In this document: positions 25,287 to 33,950 of the stretch, piece by piece
How the letters are laid out: each line of letters opens with the position of its first letter
Position numbering within the stretch: position 1 is the stretch's first letter
From: Ochrobactrum sp. BTU1
Lineage (GTDB): Bacteria; Pseudomonadota; Alphaproteobacteria; Rhizobiales; Rhizobiaceae
Length of the DNA stretch: 42,917 nt
Direction of reading: 5' to 3'
NCBI GenBank assembly: GCA_018798825.1
Contig: CP076357.1
Coordinates: forward strand, 797,501-840,417
Notes under the pieces: generated by a model
Databases searched by the model: none
Told to the model about the DNA's origin: nothing
What the model saw: only the letters and a program-made list of their open reading frames with translations
Position numbers and translations under genes: made by a program

Positions 25287-26417
25287 TTATTGCCCTAGAT
25301 CAATCCAAAAGGTGCCATTTAGTGGCACCGCGAGAAAGCGCTGGTTGATTTCCGCAAGTGTTTGATTTGGATCGATGTGTGAGAACCGTTCTGGATGAAG
25401 CCATTTGGCGAAGCACTCGACGATCAGAATATTGAGCGCCGATATCGAAGCCTGATGAGAAATGCCATATGCTCTTTTGTCGTGAACAGCCGTGAGATCA
25501 CGGCGCACGGTTTCAGAGACGACTTTCCGCAAGGACGCACGCGCGAGATCTCCAGAGATACCGCCTCCTACGATCAAAGCAGTCTCCGAAGTGGCTTTCG
25601 GTGTCCCTGTCGCAATATAGACCTTCGGATCGGCTTTGAGCACATATTCTGGATTAAGTTTTCCTTCGTAGCCGGGGACAGCATCCGCGCCGATACTCAC
25701 GCCGCCCGCTAATGCTATATTCTGCGTCATGCGATTGTTGCGCCCGGGGGTTGAACAGCAAGCTGAATTTGCAAATCCGTCGACCAGCACCGTGGTAGGA
25801 GCCGCAACATTTTCTAAAGAGCGTGTGATAACCGCGTAGTGATCTCGGACAAATTGTGTGTATTCGGTCGCTTGCGCTTCTCGCCCAATTGCCTTCCCAA
25901 GGAGATCGATCGAGAACGTCGTTGCCTCCACGACATTTCGCTCGTCATTTCTTGGGCCATCGAGAAAAATGACAGGAATCCCCGCGGCCTCCAACAAACG
26001 CGTCGTATCCTCCCAGCCGGCTTGCCACTGGTTAACGACAAAAAGATCCGGCTTTACACCCATAATGGTTTCAGCCGATGCCTGTCCGGGTTGCAGTGCG
26101 CCGACGGTTGGCACTTGATCAATCGCCGGAAATTTCTGGCGAAATGCATCATAGATGCCTTGATCGATGCGCTGTGGATTAGCCCATCCTGCAATCCGCT
26201 CGACCGGTTTACGATCTATAAGCGCAAGCGAAAGCAATAACAGGCTTTCATTCAGCACAATGCGCTTTGCGGGCGATTGAAGGCGTATCGTACGGCCAGC
26301 AGCGTCTTCGATGACAATCTCGGCATGGGCATGGGTTCCGGCAAAGAAAAACAACCATGATGCAGCCAAAGTTAAAAAGATTGCCACTCGTGAAATGCTG
26401 TGCGGTTGCTTCGACAT
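25287..26417 (-). CDS. periplasmic iron-siderophore/cobalamin-type binding protein
   Basis: A 376-residue substrate-binding protein of the FhuD/BtuF/FepB type for ABC importers. A signal peptide (VAIFLTLAASWLFFFAGTHA, probable cleavage AHA-EI) is followed by AGRTIRLQSPAKRIVLNESL and two lobes joined by a helix. ATG 26417 is preferred over GTG 26429 because GGTGA lies upstream and overlaps the TonB receptor stop, suggesting translational coupling. No permease or ATPase genes follow, so the importer partners must lie elsewhere. The receptor gene upstream implies an iron-siderophore substrate. Confidence 0.85.
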   Translation of the reverse strand: MSKQPHSISRVAIFLTLAASWLFFFAGTHAHAEIVIEDAAGRTIRLQSPAKRIVLNESLLLLSLALIDRKPVERIAGWANPQRIDQGIYDAFRQKFPAIDQVPTVGALQPGQASAETIMGVKPDLFVVNQWQAGWEDTTRLLEAAGIPVIFLDGPRNDERNVVEATTFSIDLLGKAIGREAQATEYTQFVRDHYAVITRSLENVAAPTTVLVDGFANSACCSTPGRNNRMTQNIALAGGVSIGADAVPGYEGKLNPEYVLKADPKVYIATGTPKATSETALIVGGGISGDLARASLRKVVSETVRRDLTAVHDKRAYGISHQASISALNILIVECFAKWLHPERFSHIDPNQTLAEINQRFLAVPLNGTFWIDLGQ

Positions 26418-26425
26418 ATTGGTGA

Positions 26426-28660
26426 TCACCAGCTGTATTTCAGGCTTGCGTTGACTGCCCGGCCTGCACCGTAATTGCAGCTCCCGCCGGTGTCATTAAG
26501 ACAATGCGAAACATATTTTCGGTCAAAAAGATTGCTCGCGTTAACGCGTAGCTTCATCCCATCAAGATCCTTCCTGATTGCACCAAAATCCAGCTCTGCG
26601 CCCACATCAACAAGGGTTTGACCCGGAATTCTGAGCTTTTCGAGATATTTGGCGTCCGTTTGGTAAGAAGACCAGCCACGAACACCTGCGCTCAGCGAAA
26701 GGCCGGGGAGGAAATCGGGACTGTATCTGACCCAGACGCTGGCTTGATGTTCTGGTAAGCGGAGAATTTCTCGTCCGCGTTCAACCGCCAGATTGGATTC
26801 CAGTATTTCGGAATTCGAGTACGCATAGGACCCAAGCACCTCGATCTCCCGGCTTAGCTCGTACTTTCCTTCCAACTCGATGCCGCGTACACGCTGTTTC
26901 CCCGACTGAACATAACCGGTCTGAATCCCGGTCGTAAGGTAAGGCGTGAGCGCGTTCTCAATATTGAGATTAAACACCGAGATTGCCATCATGGCGTTCG
27001 TTCCCACGGGTTCGTATTTGAGCCCGATCTCAAACTGACCTGCACGCTGCGCTTTATAAGGAGTGTCGAACGCATCCACACCCAAAAGTGGTGTGAATGT
27101 CGTCGAATAGCTCATATAGGGTGCAAGACCGTTATCGAAGAGATAGGTTAGACCCGCACGCCCCGATATCTGGCCTTCACTGTTTTCAACCAGCGCTTTG
27201 GCTGCAGCAGCGCGTCGGTTATATGTTGAGATTTCGGAGTGATCATATCGAAGGCCGAGTGTTGCGACCCATCGATCATAGCGGATCTGATCCTGTAAAT
27301 AGACACCGAGCTGTTCTTGCTTTTGAAGTGCAGATGCTGAGTAGGCGGGATAAGGAATGGAAACTCCACCATAGACCGGATTGAGATAATCAATCGATGG
27401 GACCCCGGCAGTCGCGTTACCGAAATTGCGATCCGAGGTTGCGCGCAAATATTCCAAACCCAGGAGCACTGTGTGATCCAAGGCTCCTGTTTCAAATCTC
27501 GCTTCAGCTTGCGTATCGACGCTGAACGACGTGAGCGTGTCTTCCGAAGCGCCTGACGCACGATTGAGCGTATGTCCGTCAGAGCCATAGGCAAAAGCTG
27601 GATTGACCAGCACAAGGAACATGTCCTGCTCCGACCGGCTGTATCGGAGATTTTGCCTCACACTCCAGGTTTCATTGAAATCATGCGAGAACTCATAACC
27701 CAGAGTGTAGAAATCTCGGTTGAACTCATTAGCTGCCGGATCACCAAGGTAAAGATCGCGCGGGATCTGACCAAACGAATTGGGAAGCAAGGTCCCAACA
27801 GCCGGATAGAACCTGGGATTAAAAATCGCCCGATCGCGCTGATAATACCCTGACAATGTCAAAGACGTGTCCGTCGAGGGCGTCCAGGTCAGGCTCGGCG
27901 CAAACATAAGCGCACGATCTTTCTCCTGATCAATTTGCGTGTTCATGTTACGCCATTGTCCGACAAATCGATATAACCAGTCTCCGTCCTTCGTGATGGG
28001 ACCCGTTGTATCGACAGATGTCTGGATTCCACCAAAGGCAGACGTGCCCACCACGATCTCGTTTGCAGGAGACGCTTGCGGACGCTTGCTCACATAATTA
28101 ACGAGCCCCCCGGGCATTGTACGTCCATAAAGAACTGAAGATGGACCCTTGATGACATCGATACGCTCAAGGGCATATGGATTGACGCTGGGCGTCGCAT
28201 AGCTGCTGGGATCACCAGGCAGCGCGAGGCCGTCCATCCATATGGTGCCATAGGTATTATAGCCGCGAATATGAATCCAGTCGTAGCGAATGTCATAACC
28301 ATTGGCCTCTGAAAGGACCCCAGGGGTATAACGCAAGGCTTGTGGCACCGTGTCCGCGCCTTGTTCCTCCATTTGGCGACGCGTCACCACGCTTACGGCC
28401 TGCGGCGTTTCTAACAAGGCCGTATTGGTTTTGGAGGCTGCCTTGCTCCGTTTAGCAACAATGGAATTGTCGATATCTTTATCGCTTCCATTAGCGTCAA
28501 TCGTTATCGTGCCTAAAACTGTCGGCGCGGCCGCCTCTTGTTGGGAAAACGCGGTTTGCAGCTGTAGAGCAATTGCCACGGCTGTGGTGAGCAAAAGAGC
28601 CGTCTTCCGCTTTAAACGAAGTGCGTTTTCTTCACGCGCATCTGCTTTAGTGCGCAACAT
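26426..28660 (-). CDS. TonB-dependent siderophore receptor
   Basis: A 744-residue outer-membrane receptor of the FhuA/FpvA-like siderophore group. A signal peptide ends at about residue 39 (ALQLQTAFS-QQ). The plug domain has ETPQAVSVVTRRQMEEQGA and IHIRGYNTYGTIWMDGLALP, with VIKGPSSVLYGRTMPGGLVN around residues 160-180. The C-terminal barrel ends NRKYVSHC... and AGRAVNASLKYSW, with the final aromatic residue. ATG 28660 fits a normal signal peptide; an in-frame start at 28696 adds 12 residues. It forms an operon with the binding protein and is divergent from an AraC regulator, with a RirA-type box between them. Confidence 0.93.
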   Translation of the reverse strand: MLRTKADAREENALRLKRKTALLLTTAVAIALQLQTAFSQQEAAAPTVLGTITIDANGSDKDIDNSIVAKRSKAASKTNTALLETPQAVSVVTRRQMEEQGADTVPQALRYTPGVLSEANGYDIRYDWIHIRGYNTYGTIWMDGLALPGDPSSYATPSVNPYALERIDVIKGPSSVLYGRTMPGGLVNYVSKRPQASPANEIVVGTSAFGGIQTSVDTTGPITKDGDWLYRFVGQWRNMNTQIDQEKDRALMFAPSLTWTPSTDTSLTLSGYYQRDRAIFNPRFYPAVGTLLPNSFGQIPRDLYLGDPAANEFNRDFYTLGYEFSHDFNETWSVRQNLRYSRSEQDMFLVLVNPAFAYGSDGHTLNRASGASEDTLTSFSVDTQAEARFETGALDHTVLLGLEYLRATSDRNFGNATAGVPSIDYLNPVYGGVSIPYPAYSASALQKQEQLGVYLQDQIRYDRWVATLGLRYDHSEISTYNRRAAAAKALVENSEGQISGRAGLTYLFDNGLAPYMSYSTTFTPLLGVDAFDTPYKAQRAGQFEIGLKYEPVGTNAMMAISVFNLNIENALTPYLTTGIQTGYVQSGKQRVRGIELEGKYELSREIEVLGSYAYSNSEILESNLAVERGREILRLPEHQASVWVRYSPDFLPGLSLSAGVRGWSSYQTDAKYLEKLRIPGQTLVDVGAELDFGAIRKDLDGMKLRVNASNLFDRKYVSHCLNDTGGSCNYGAGRAVNASLKYSW

Positions 28661-28724
28661 TTTATATTCCACGACAACCCCATTACTCTTCTGCATCGAC
28701 GCTTAATCGGAATCGAATTAAACT

Positions 28725-28739
28725 TGACCTTGAAAATCA
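28725..28739. promoter_or_regulatory. RirA-type iron-responsive operator
   Basis: TGA (28725-28727), nine bases, TCA (28737-28739): the TGA-N9-TCA motif of rhizobial iron regulator RirA. It lies 65 bases upstream of the receptor start in the intergenic region shared with the AraC gene. Six fixed bases are not rare by chance, but the position fits iron repression of siderophore uptake. Confidence 0.5.
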
Positions 28740-28928
28740 TATTAAGATACGAATACGGATTGCAGGGCCTAGCCTGCAAGACTTCAACCTTTGGCAAAGG
28801 CAGAAAAAACTTTGTCAAAAGCAGAAAGAGCAAATTCGGACTTATGCAATGACCGGTGGTGCTGAAGGGATAAGTTTGGAACAGGGTTGTCATTACCGTC
28901 ACCGCACAACATCTGAAAGTGACAGCAG

Positions 28929-29942
28929 ATGAATTCCGCTGAAAAATTGCTGCATCGACCAGTTGGGTCTGAGAAGTTATTGGTCGGTGATTTTTTGCGG
29001 CGTGACGGTGTCAAACTTGATAGCCCGGACGATAGTTTGACGGCCGCTGACACCTTGATTGAAGGTCGATTTTTCCAGCAGGAACTGCGCGAAGGCTTAT
29101 TTTTACACGTCAGTGACGCGGTCGAAGAACGCGCCTTCACAGCAACATCGTCTCTTTCAGCTGGTCTCTCCTGTATTTTTTTCCTCGACGGCAGCGTCGA
29201 TCTGAAAATGGGAGACAGGGATTTCCATTTCCAAGGAGCAAAGGGTGGTCGTGTTGAAGGGACGGCAATAATGAACGCGCGTTCTGAACTCTTCCAACGA
29301 AAATCTTTGGGTGGTCAGCGCCTGCGCCATTTGGTTGTTTCAGCATCACCCGAATGGCTCGATCTTGAGGGCCTTGAGGAAAGCGGCCTTGAAGGCGCTA
29401 ATACGAGAAGCTTTAGCGACCATCTCGCGAATTTCCGGTGGACGGCAACACCGCGAACGGTTGAACTCCTCCATCAAATTGTTGCGCCCTCTTCTCTTAC
29501 TCCTGCCTTACGAAAGCTTTATCTCGAAAGCCGGACCGTGGAACTGATATCTGAAACGCTTGCAGCAATCACGAAATCCACCACCATCGTTTCGGTCGGC
29601 TCCATTCTCACACAGCAGGATAAAATACGCCTTGAACGGGCAAAGGAATTCATCGCGGCGAACCTTAATGCTTCAATTAACATGCAGGTGATTTCGCGGG
29701 CCGCGGGGATTAATTCCAGCGGCCTTCAAAAGATTTTTAAGCTTTGTGAGGGGATGAGTGTTTTTGAGTATATTCGACAAAATCGCCTTCAACACGCTTT
29801 TGCCTTGCTCGTCTCTGGCGAAGCAAACATTTTAACGGCGAGCCTCGTCGCCGGTTATTCGCGGCCCGAGAATTTCACCACCGCATTTCGACGCCAGTTT
29901 AATATAACGCCGAGACAAGCAGTAAAACGGCAACTGTCTTAA
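28929..29942 (+). CDS. AraC-family regulator of siderophore uptake (PchR-like)
   Basis: A 337-residue transcriptional activator. The N-terminal ligand-binding part is without a clear cupin motif, and a C-terminal AraC double helix-turn-helix covers about residues 235-333. MQVISRAAGINSSGLQKIF is the first recognition unit and SLVAGYSRPENFTTAFRRQF the second, ending ITPRQAVKRQL. It is divergent from the TonB receptor, the usual arrangement of PchR/AlcR-type regulators that activate a receptor operon when the ferri-siderophore is present. The start is ATG 28929, preceded by GACAGCAG. Confidence 0.88.
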   Translation: MNSAEKLLHRPVGSEKLLVGDFLRRDGVKLDSPDDSLTAADTLIEGRFFQQELREGLFLHVSDAVEERAFTATSSLSAGLSCIFFLDGSVDLKMGDRDFHFQGAKGGRVEGTAIMNARSELFQRKSLGGQRLRHLVVSASPEWLDLEGLEESGLEGANTRSFSDHLANFRWTATPRTVELLHQIVAPSSLTPALRKLYLESRTVELISETLAAITKSTTIVSVGSILTQQDKIRLERAKEFIAANLNASINMQVISRAAGINSSGLQKIFKLCEGMSVFEYIRQNRLQHAFALLVSGEANILTASLVAGYSRPENFTTAFRRQFNITPRQAVKRQLS

Positions 29943-30150
29943 ACCTATTGTGTGATCGAACAGTGCAGGCTGAGAACATCGCGCTTGTCTGGAAAAGCAC
30001 ATTCCGATCGAATGTCTCAGTTTGTTGACGCGGGGCGGTTGGAAAAGTGTGAGGTAGCGGTGAGAATGCCGCTCTTGAGAATACTTTTATTGGCCAAACG
30101 AAAGCGTGATTTAACTCAACCTATGCGCCGCAAATTGAACTTATAAAGAA

Positions 30151-30175
30151 GACCGCGTGAAGGGATCACGCGGTC
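30151..30175 (-). terminator. rho-independent terminator of csbD-like gene
   Basis: GACCGCGTGA (30151-30160), loop AGGGA, TCACGCGGTC (30166-30175), a perfect 10-bp stem. On the minus strand it is followed by TTCTTTAT. It lies 25 bases beyond the stop of the CsbD-like gene. Confidence 0.85.
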
Positions 30176-30199
30176 GGGGCTTTAGGTTTGATTTTGCGA

Positions 30200-30403
30200 T
30201 CAGAATTTCTGTTCGCTGTACCAATTATCGACATCTTTCCGGACCTGGTCCTTTTCGATACCGTAACGCTCCTGGATTTTTCCTTCCAGCTGGTCGCGCT
30301 TTCCGGCGATCTTGTCGAGATCGTCATCGGTCAAGTCGCCCCACTTTTCCTTAATCTTACCCTTGAACTGTTTCCAGTTACCTTCAACGCGATCCCAATC
30401 CAT
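30200..30403 (-). CDS. CsbD-like general stress protein
   Basis: A 67-residue hydrophilic helical protein of the CsbD family (WDRVEGNWKQFKGKIKEKWG at the N-terminus, then GKRDQLEGKIQERYG). CsbD-like proteins accumulate under stress in many bacteria; their biochemical role is unknown. GGAGAAAG precedes the ATG. An exact EcfG promoter lies upstream, which fits the stress role, and a strong terminator follows. Confidence 0.92.
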   Translation of the reverse strand: MDWDRVEGNWKQFKGKIKEKWGDLTDDDLDKIAGKRDQLEGKIQERYGIEKDQVRKDVDNWYSEQKF

Positions 30404-30527
30404 CTACTTTCTCCTTTAATATTCGTTTCTTAAATCGTTGTATATCCTCGGTGATTAGCAGTCGCCTTGTCATATTACAAATAATACAATTGACTGAGCC
30501 ACATTATGACTTGCACCTTGCTATAGT

Positions 30528-30552
30528 AACGAATGAGATAAACTCAGGTTCC
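30528..30552 (-). promoter_or_regulatory. EcfG promoter of the csbD-like gene
   Basis: On the minus strand GGAAC (30552-30548), 16 bases, CGTT (30531-30528). The expected transcript starts near 30521, leaving a leader of about 118 bases before ATG 30403. Confidence 0.6.
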
Positions 30553-30590
30553 ACGAAAAATTATTCTATCCCCCTGTTTTGGAAGAGAAT

Positions 30591-30619
30591 ATGAAAAAAG
30601 CGGCCTGAAAGCCGCTTTT
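30591..30619 (-). terminator. rho-independent terminator of the PRC-barrel gene
   Basis: AAAAGCGGC (30596-30604) and GCCGCTTTT (30611-30619) form a perfect 9-bp stem with a six-base loop. On the minus strand it is followed by a T run (complement of 30594-30599), 37 bases after the stop. Confidence 0.9.
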
Positions 30620-30655
30620 CTCACTCAATGGGATGAGTTACTTTATGGAGATGTG

Positions 30656-31051
30656 TTACTTGGCCCAACGGCCCTCGTACTTAAATTCAGGAGCCTTTTC
30701 GAGGTCTTCCTTGGTCGTGTCCATCTTGGCTGACCACTTCTTGTCATTCTCTGAATAGAGAATTTCGACGTTGTTTGGTGCGACCACCACGTATTTCTCA
30801 CCCACTCCGAGGAAGCCGCCTACGGAAACAATATAGCCAGTTAGAGCGCCTTCCTCGATGACCAGATCCTGAACCTTGCCAATGGCTTCATCCTTGGCAT
30901 TTACAATGTCCAAACCGAGTATGTTGTTGGTAATGACGTCCGTTGGCTTCGCTGTCACGAAGACTTCCGTCTCGGTTGTTGTAGCCGTTTGTGCGTTTGC
31001 AAATGAAGCAAGTGCAACAGTGGCGACAGCAGCTAACAGAATACGGCGCAT
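30656..31051 (-). CDS. exported PRC-barrel domain protein
   Basis: A 131-residue periplasmic protein. The signal peptide (MRRILLAAVATVALASFANA) is cleaved before QT. The PRC-barrel domain covers about residues 38-100, with LGLDIVNAKDEAIGKVQDLV and GYIVSVGGFLGVGEKYVVVA. PRC-barrel proteins bind RNA or partner proteins and occur as stress-associated exported proteins in Rhizobiales; the precise role is unknown. The start is well supported by the signal peptide and AGGAGAA upstream. It has its own terminator. Confidence 0.87.
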   Translation of the reverse strand: MRRILLAAVATVALASFANAQTATTTETEVFVTAKPTDVITNNILGLDIVNAKDEAIGKVQDLVIEEGALTGYIVSVGGFLGVGEKYVVVAPNNVEILYSENDKKWSAKMDTTKEDLEKAPEFKYEGRWAK

Positions 31052-31257
31052 TTAAATTCTCCTAATGAATTCCTGACGTTAATGTCTTGATAGAAATGCG
31101 AAGGCCCTTGAATTGGTTCCAAGGATAAACAAAAATCTTTGCGCCTGAATGCGAAAGGGTTCCAACGTTTACTGAGAAAACGATCAGTAAGACCGCGTCT
31201 TGACGACATAAAGTGACATTCCTTTAACAACAGCAGGCAATGCAATAAAACCTCGCG

Positions 31258-31365
31258 CTAAAGCATGTCGCGGAAAAGTGGGAACCGGTTTTCCGATAAC
31301 GACATGCGTAAAAACAATGAGTTAGAGCGAGCGTTGTGGATACAATTAACCGCGACACGCTCTAG
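31258..31365. repeat. Rhizobiales-type mosaic palindromic repeat
   Basis: GCATGTCG (31263-31270) pairs with CGACATGC (31300-31307), and TAGAGCG (31323-31329) with CGCTCTA (31358-31364). The text AAAGCATGTCGCGGAAAAGT, the inner GGTTTTCCGATAACGACATG and the following AACA stretch match a family of intergenic palindromes widespread in Brucellaceae and rhizobia (RIME-like). Only one copy is present in the window. Confidence 0.75.
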
Positions 31366-31556
31366 GCCTGCTGTTCCCCACTTTTTTGACAACGCCGCTC
31401 GTCGTGATCGCGTTGAAGAAACGCAAAGGCTGAACGGGCCGCTTCTTCGGTCAAAGCGATCTGCATCCTCCCCTTGAACGTTATCGCGCGGCGTGTCCCT
31501 TTTTCCAGAACCGACCAAGATCCGTCACCATTCCGCTGAAGTTCGTATCCGCTCAT
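31362..31556 (-). CDS. small hypothetical protein, 64 aa
   Basis: The ATG at 31556 has GGAGGGG nearby; a longer in-frame start at 31568 is less likely. The product begins MSGYELQRNGDGSWSVLEKG and contains ITFKGRMQIALTEEAARSAF. No signal peptide. Its stop codon (TAG on the minus strand, 31362-31364) and last bases lie in the arm of the palindromic repeat, so the repeat insertion may have reshaped the C-terminus. Function unknown. Confidence 0.55.
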   Translation of the reverse strand: MSGYELQRNGDGSWSVLEKGTRRAITFKGRMQIALTEEAARSAFAFLQRDHDERRCQKSGEQQA

Positions 31557-31568
31557 TTTCCCCTCCAC

Positions 31569-32017
31569 TCAAACAAGATGCTTCTTGAAACCTTAACCTG
31601 TCGGCTGGATCACCGTTTGCGATAGCTTCAGAAAGAACACAGCGCACGGTATATCCAACTTCTTGCTAGCCCAACTCCGCTAGCGTTGATTTGTTTCCGA
31701 GAGGCGAAACGGACAATTAATTCGCCTTACGTTGAAATGGCAGGTCGATGGCAGGCGTTCTTTGATAATTAGCTCCGGGCGATAATCAGCGTTGGCATCA
31801 AGCCCTAAGGTTCAACAGAAGCGATGCGGCTTTCTTTCGTTGCCCCCATCAAAATCGACGCTCAAGCCACAGTGGAATTGCAATTCTGGTTTTCAGCAAA
31901 ACGAGGGCGCGCAAAGGTTAAAGTTGTGCTTTAAGCACTTCCCCAATCGCAATAAATCGGTGTTGAAATGTCCATAGAGGCCTCTACTTCCCACTAAATT
32001 AAGAGAGTAGGTGCACC
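31569..32017. other. ~450-bp region without a supported gene
   Basis: Short frames only; no motif, RNA or clear hairpin seen. The final 60 bases should contain the lipocalin promoter and its GAGAGTAGG ribosome binding region. Confidence 0.4.
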
Positions 32018-32554
32018 ATGAAATATAAGGTCCTAGCGTTGGCTTCGCTGTTAGCACTCGTTGGCTGTGTGGGATATAATAAATCAGTTGCAAGGCAAGC
32101 AGGCGTAGTGCCTGTACGTGATTTCGACGCAAAGCGTTATCTTGGCAAGTGGTACGAGCTGGGACGGATCGAAAATCGCTTCGAACGCGGCATGACGCAA
32201 ACCACTGCGCAATATTCGCAGAATGGTGACGGCACGATCAAGGTCGTTAATGCCGGTTTTGATCCTGCGAAAGGACGCTTCCGAAGCGCTGTGGGCAAAG
32301 CCAAATTCGTTGAAGGTGAGGACGTCGGTGCACTCAAAGTTTCATTCTTCGGGCCATTTTATGGCGGTTACAATGTGGTTGCCCTTGATGCCGATTACCA
32401 ATGGGCGATTGTTGTGGGACCCAATCCAGATAAATATTTCTGGGTTCTCTCGCGAAAGCCCCGCTTGACAAGCCAACTGAAAAACAAGGCATTAGCGGTT
32501 GCACAAGGTCTCAACGTTAATCAAGACAAGATCCTTTGGGTTGAACAAAAATAG
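32018..32554 (+). CDS. outer-membrane lipoprotein lipocalin (Blc-like)
   Basis: A 178-residue bacterial lipocalin. The lipoprotein signal MKYKVLALASLLALVGC has a LVGC lipobox with the lipidated Cys at residue 17. The GxW motif is in RYLGKWYELGRIENRFERG (about 44-62). Next come QNGDGTIKVVNAGFD and LKVSFFGPFYGGYNVVALD, and the last barrel motif is YFWVLSRKPRL. Blc-type proteins bind lysophospholipids or other small lipids at the outer membrane. Length and motif order match the family. It is monocistronic. Confidence 0.92.
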   Translation: MKYKVLALASLLALVGCVGYNKSVARQAGVVPVRDFDAKRYLGKWYELGRIENRFERGMTQTTAQYSQNGDGTIKVVNAGFDPAKGRFRSAVGKAKFVEGEDVGALKVSFFGPFYGGYNVVALDADYQWAIVVGPNPDKYFWVLSRKPRLTSQLKNKALAVAQGLNVNQDKILWVEQK

Positions 32555-32726
32555 CTTTGTTCAGACCATAGCTGTTATGCATTTGTTAACCCTAGTGACT
32601 GCGATATGTATGAAAAGGTCCAATGGAGCTTGGTGTTGCAGTAATACTACAGACATTTTTCGCGAGAGGTTTATGTTGATCTCCAGAACAGATTTTAGCT
32701 GCTGAAGCAGAATTGGAGAAATAGAG

Positions 32727-33425
32727 ATGAATATTAAATCCGCTTTACTTGCATCAACAGTAGCATTCTTTGGTTTTTCTGCAGCACAGGCGGCAGACGC
32801 CATTGTTTATGAAGAGCCAGCGCCTGTCGTTACAGCGCCTGTATTCACTTGGACCGGCGGCTATGTTGGCGGCCAGATCGGTTACGGCTGGGGTAAGTCA
32901 CGTTTCAGCAATGAATTCACAGCGATCAACGTGAAGCCTGACGGCTTTCTTGGTGGCCTTTATGCTGGCTATAACTTCGATCTTGGCAATAGTTTCGTTC
33001 TGGGTGTCGATGGCGACGTCACCTATAACAACCTCAAGGACAGCTACTCTGTCGGCGATGGCGAGTTTGGTGCGGGCGTTGAAAGCAAACTACGCTGGTC
33101 GGGTGCTGTCCGGGCTCGTGCAGGCGTGGCGATGGATCGCTTTCTCCCATACATTGCCGGTGGTGTAGCATTCGGTAGCGTCAAGAATACATTGTCTGCG
33201 AATAACGCTGTTGAAGAAGTCAGCATCTCGCAGAGCAAAACGCTCACTGGCTGGACCGCAGGCGCTGGTGTCGACTATGCCGCGACTGACAATGTTATCG
33301 TTCGCCTCGAATATCGTTACACTGACTATGGTCACAAGGATTTTGACTTTGGCGTCTCAGACGTTGGCGTCCGCGACAAGTTCAAAACCAACGATGTCCG
33401 CCTTGGTGTAGCATACAAGTTCTGA
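32727..33425 (+). CDS. Omp25/Omp31-family outer membrane protein (second copy)
   Basis: A 232-residue beta-barrel protein, paralog of the product of 18157-18852. The signal peptide ends AAQA-AD (residue 23), followed by VFTWTGGYVGGQIGYGWGKS. The C-terminus is DVRLGVAYKF. The segment from about residue 95 to 155 is nearly identical in the two proteins, while the surface-loop regions (around 60-70 and 160-170) differ. TTGGAGAAATAGAG precedes the ATG. It is followed by a strong terminator. Confidence 0.93.
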   Translation: MNIKSALLASTVAFFGFSAAQAADAIVYEEPAPVVTAPVFTWTGGYVGGQIGYGWGKSRFSNEFTAINVKPDGFLGGLYAGYNFDLGNSFVLGVDGDVTYNNLKDSYSVGDGEFGAGVESKLRWSGAVRARAGVAMDRFLPYIAGGVAFGSVKNTLSANNAVEEVSISQSKTLTGWTAGAGVDYAATDNVIVRLEYRYTDYGHKDFDFGVSDVGVRDKFKTNDVRLGVAYKF

Positions 33426-33443
33426 TCTGCTCGCAGACATCTA

Positions 33444-33473
33444 AAGCCGCCCAGTTCAGCTGGGCGGTTTTTC
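33444..33473 (+). terminator. rho-independent terminator
   Basis: AAGCCGCCCAG and CTGGGCGGTTT form the stem around a short loop (TTCAG), followed by TTTTTC. It lies 20 bases after the outer membrane protein stop. Confidence 0.93.
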
Positions 33474-33614
33474 TTCGTAATGCGTATGCCGAATAATATC
33501 GGCTGAATTTGAGCCGGGGGACATCTCAAGCAAGGACAGCGGGCGTCCGTCTTCATTCAGGCCTTTATTACGACGCAGTGGTTGTAGAGCCGAGACAGAA
33601 CGCCAATTTTTCCG

Positions 33615-33950
33615 TCAATCTTCGGCTCTAAAAGTAAACGGTACGCGCACCCTGCCTCTTATGGAGGTTTTATATGGCTGGCACCTTTTGACCCCATTAA
33701 CAGCCACAAGTCCAACTAGATAATTGGCCAGTCCGGCTGCTTTTACCACTTCTATATCAGTGACGTTGCCTTCGTCTCGCAAGGTAAACTCAATGATTGC
33801 GTTACCCGATAGATTAGCTGGCATCTTAATGCAGCTTCTAACCTGCTCTGCCAACGATCTTGGTTCTTCCTGGCTGGAAAGCTCTTTTGTAAAGCCGTTA
33901 TCAATACCCTGCGCAAATATCAGCGCCGCGCAACCTATCAAGAACTTCAT
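33615..33950 (-). CDS. exported protein with TonB C-terminal-like domain
   Basis: A 111-residue protein starting at ATG 33950, with GGGGAC upstream. The N-terminus (MKFLIGCAALIFAQG) looks like a signal sequence. The rest, with IKMPANLSGNAIIEFTLRDE, GNVTDIEVVKAAGLANYL and RGRVRVPFTF, has the alternating pattern of the TonB/TolA C-terminal fold. It lacks the long proline-rich spacer of TonB, so it is not a functional TonB; small single-domain relatives are frequent in Brucellaceae. Function unknown. Confidence 0.65.
   Translation of the reverse strand: MKFLIGCAALIFAQGIDNGFTKELSSQEEPRSLAEQVRSCIKMPANLSGNAIIEFTLRDEGNVTDIEVVKAAGLANYLVGLVAVNGVKRCQPYKTSIRGRVRVPFTFRAED

Noticed and set aside
29952..30146. 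64-codon plus-strand frame after the AraC gene
   Set aside because: Arg/Leu-rich without motif or ribosome binding site; likely non-coding.
31149..31165. GGAAC-like elements upstream of the PRC-barrel gene
   Set aside because: Two GGAAC sites exist (near 31116 and 31149) but neither has CGTT at 16 or 17 bases.
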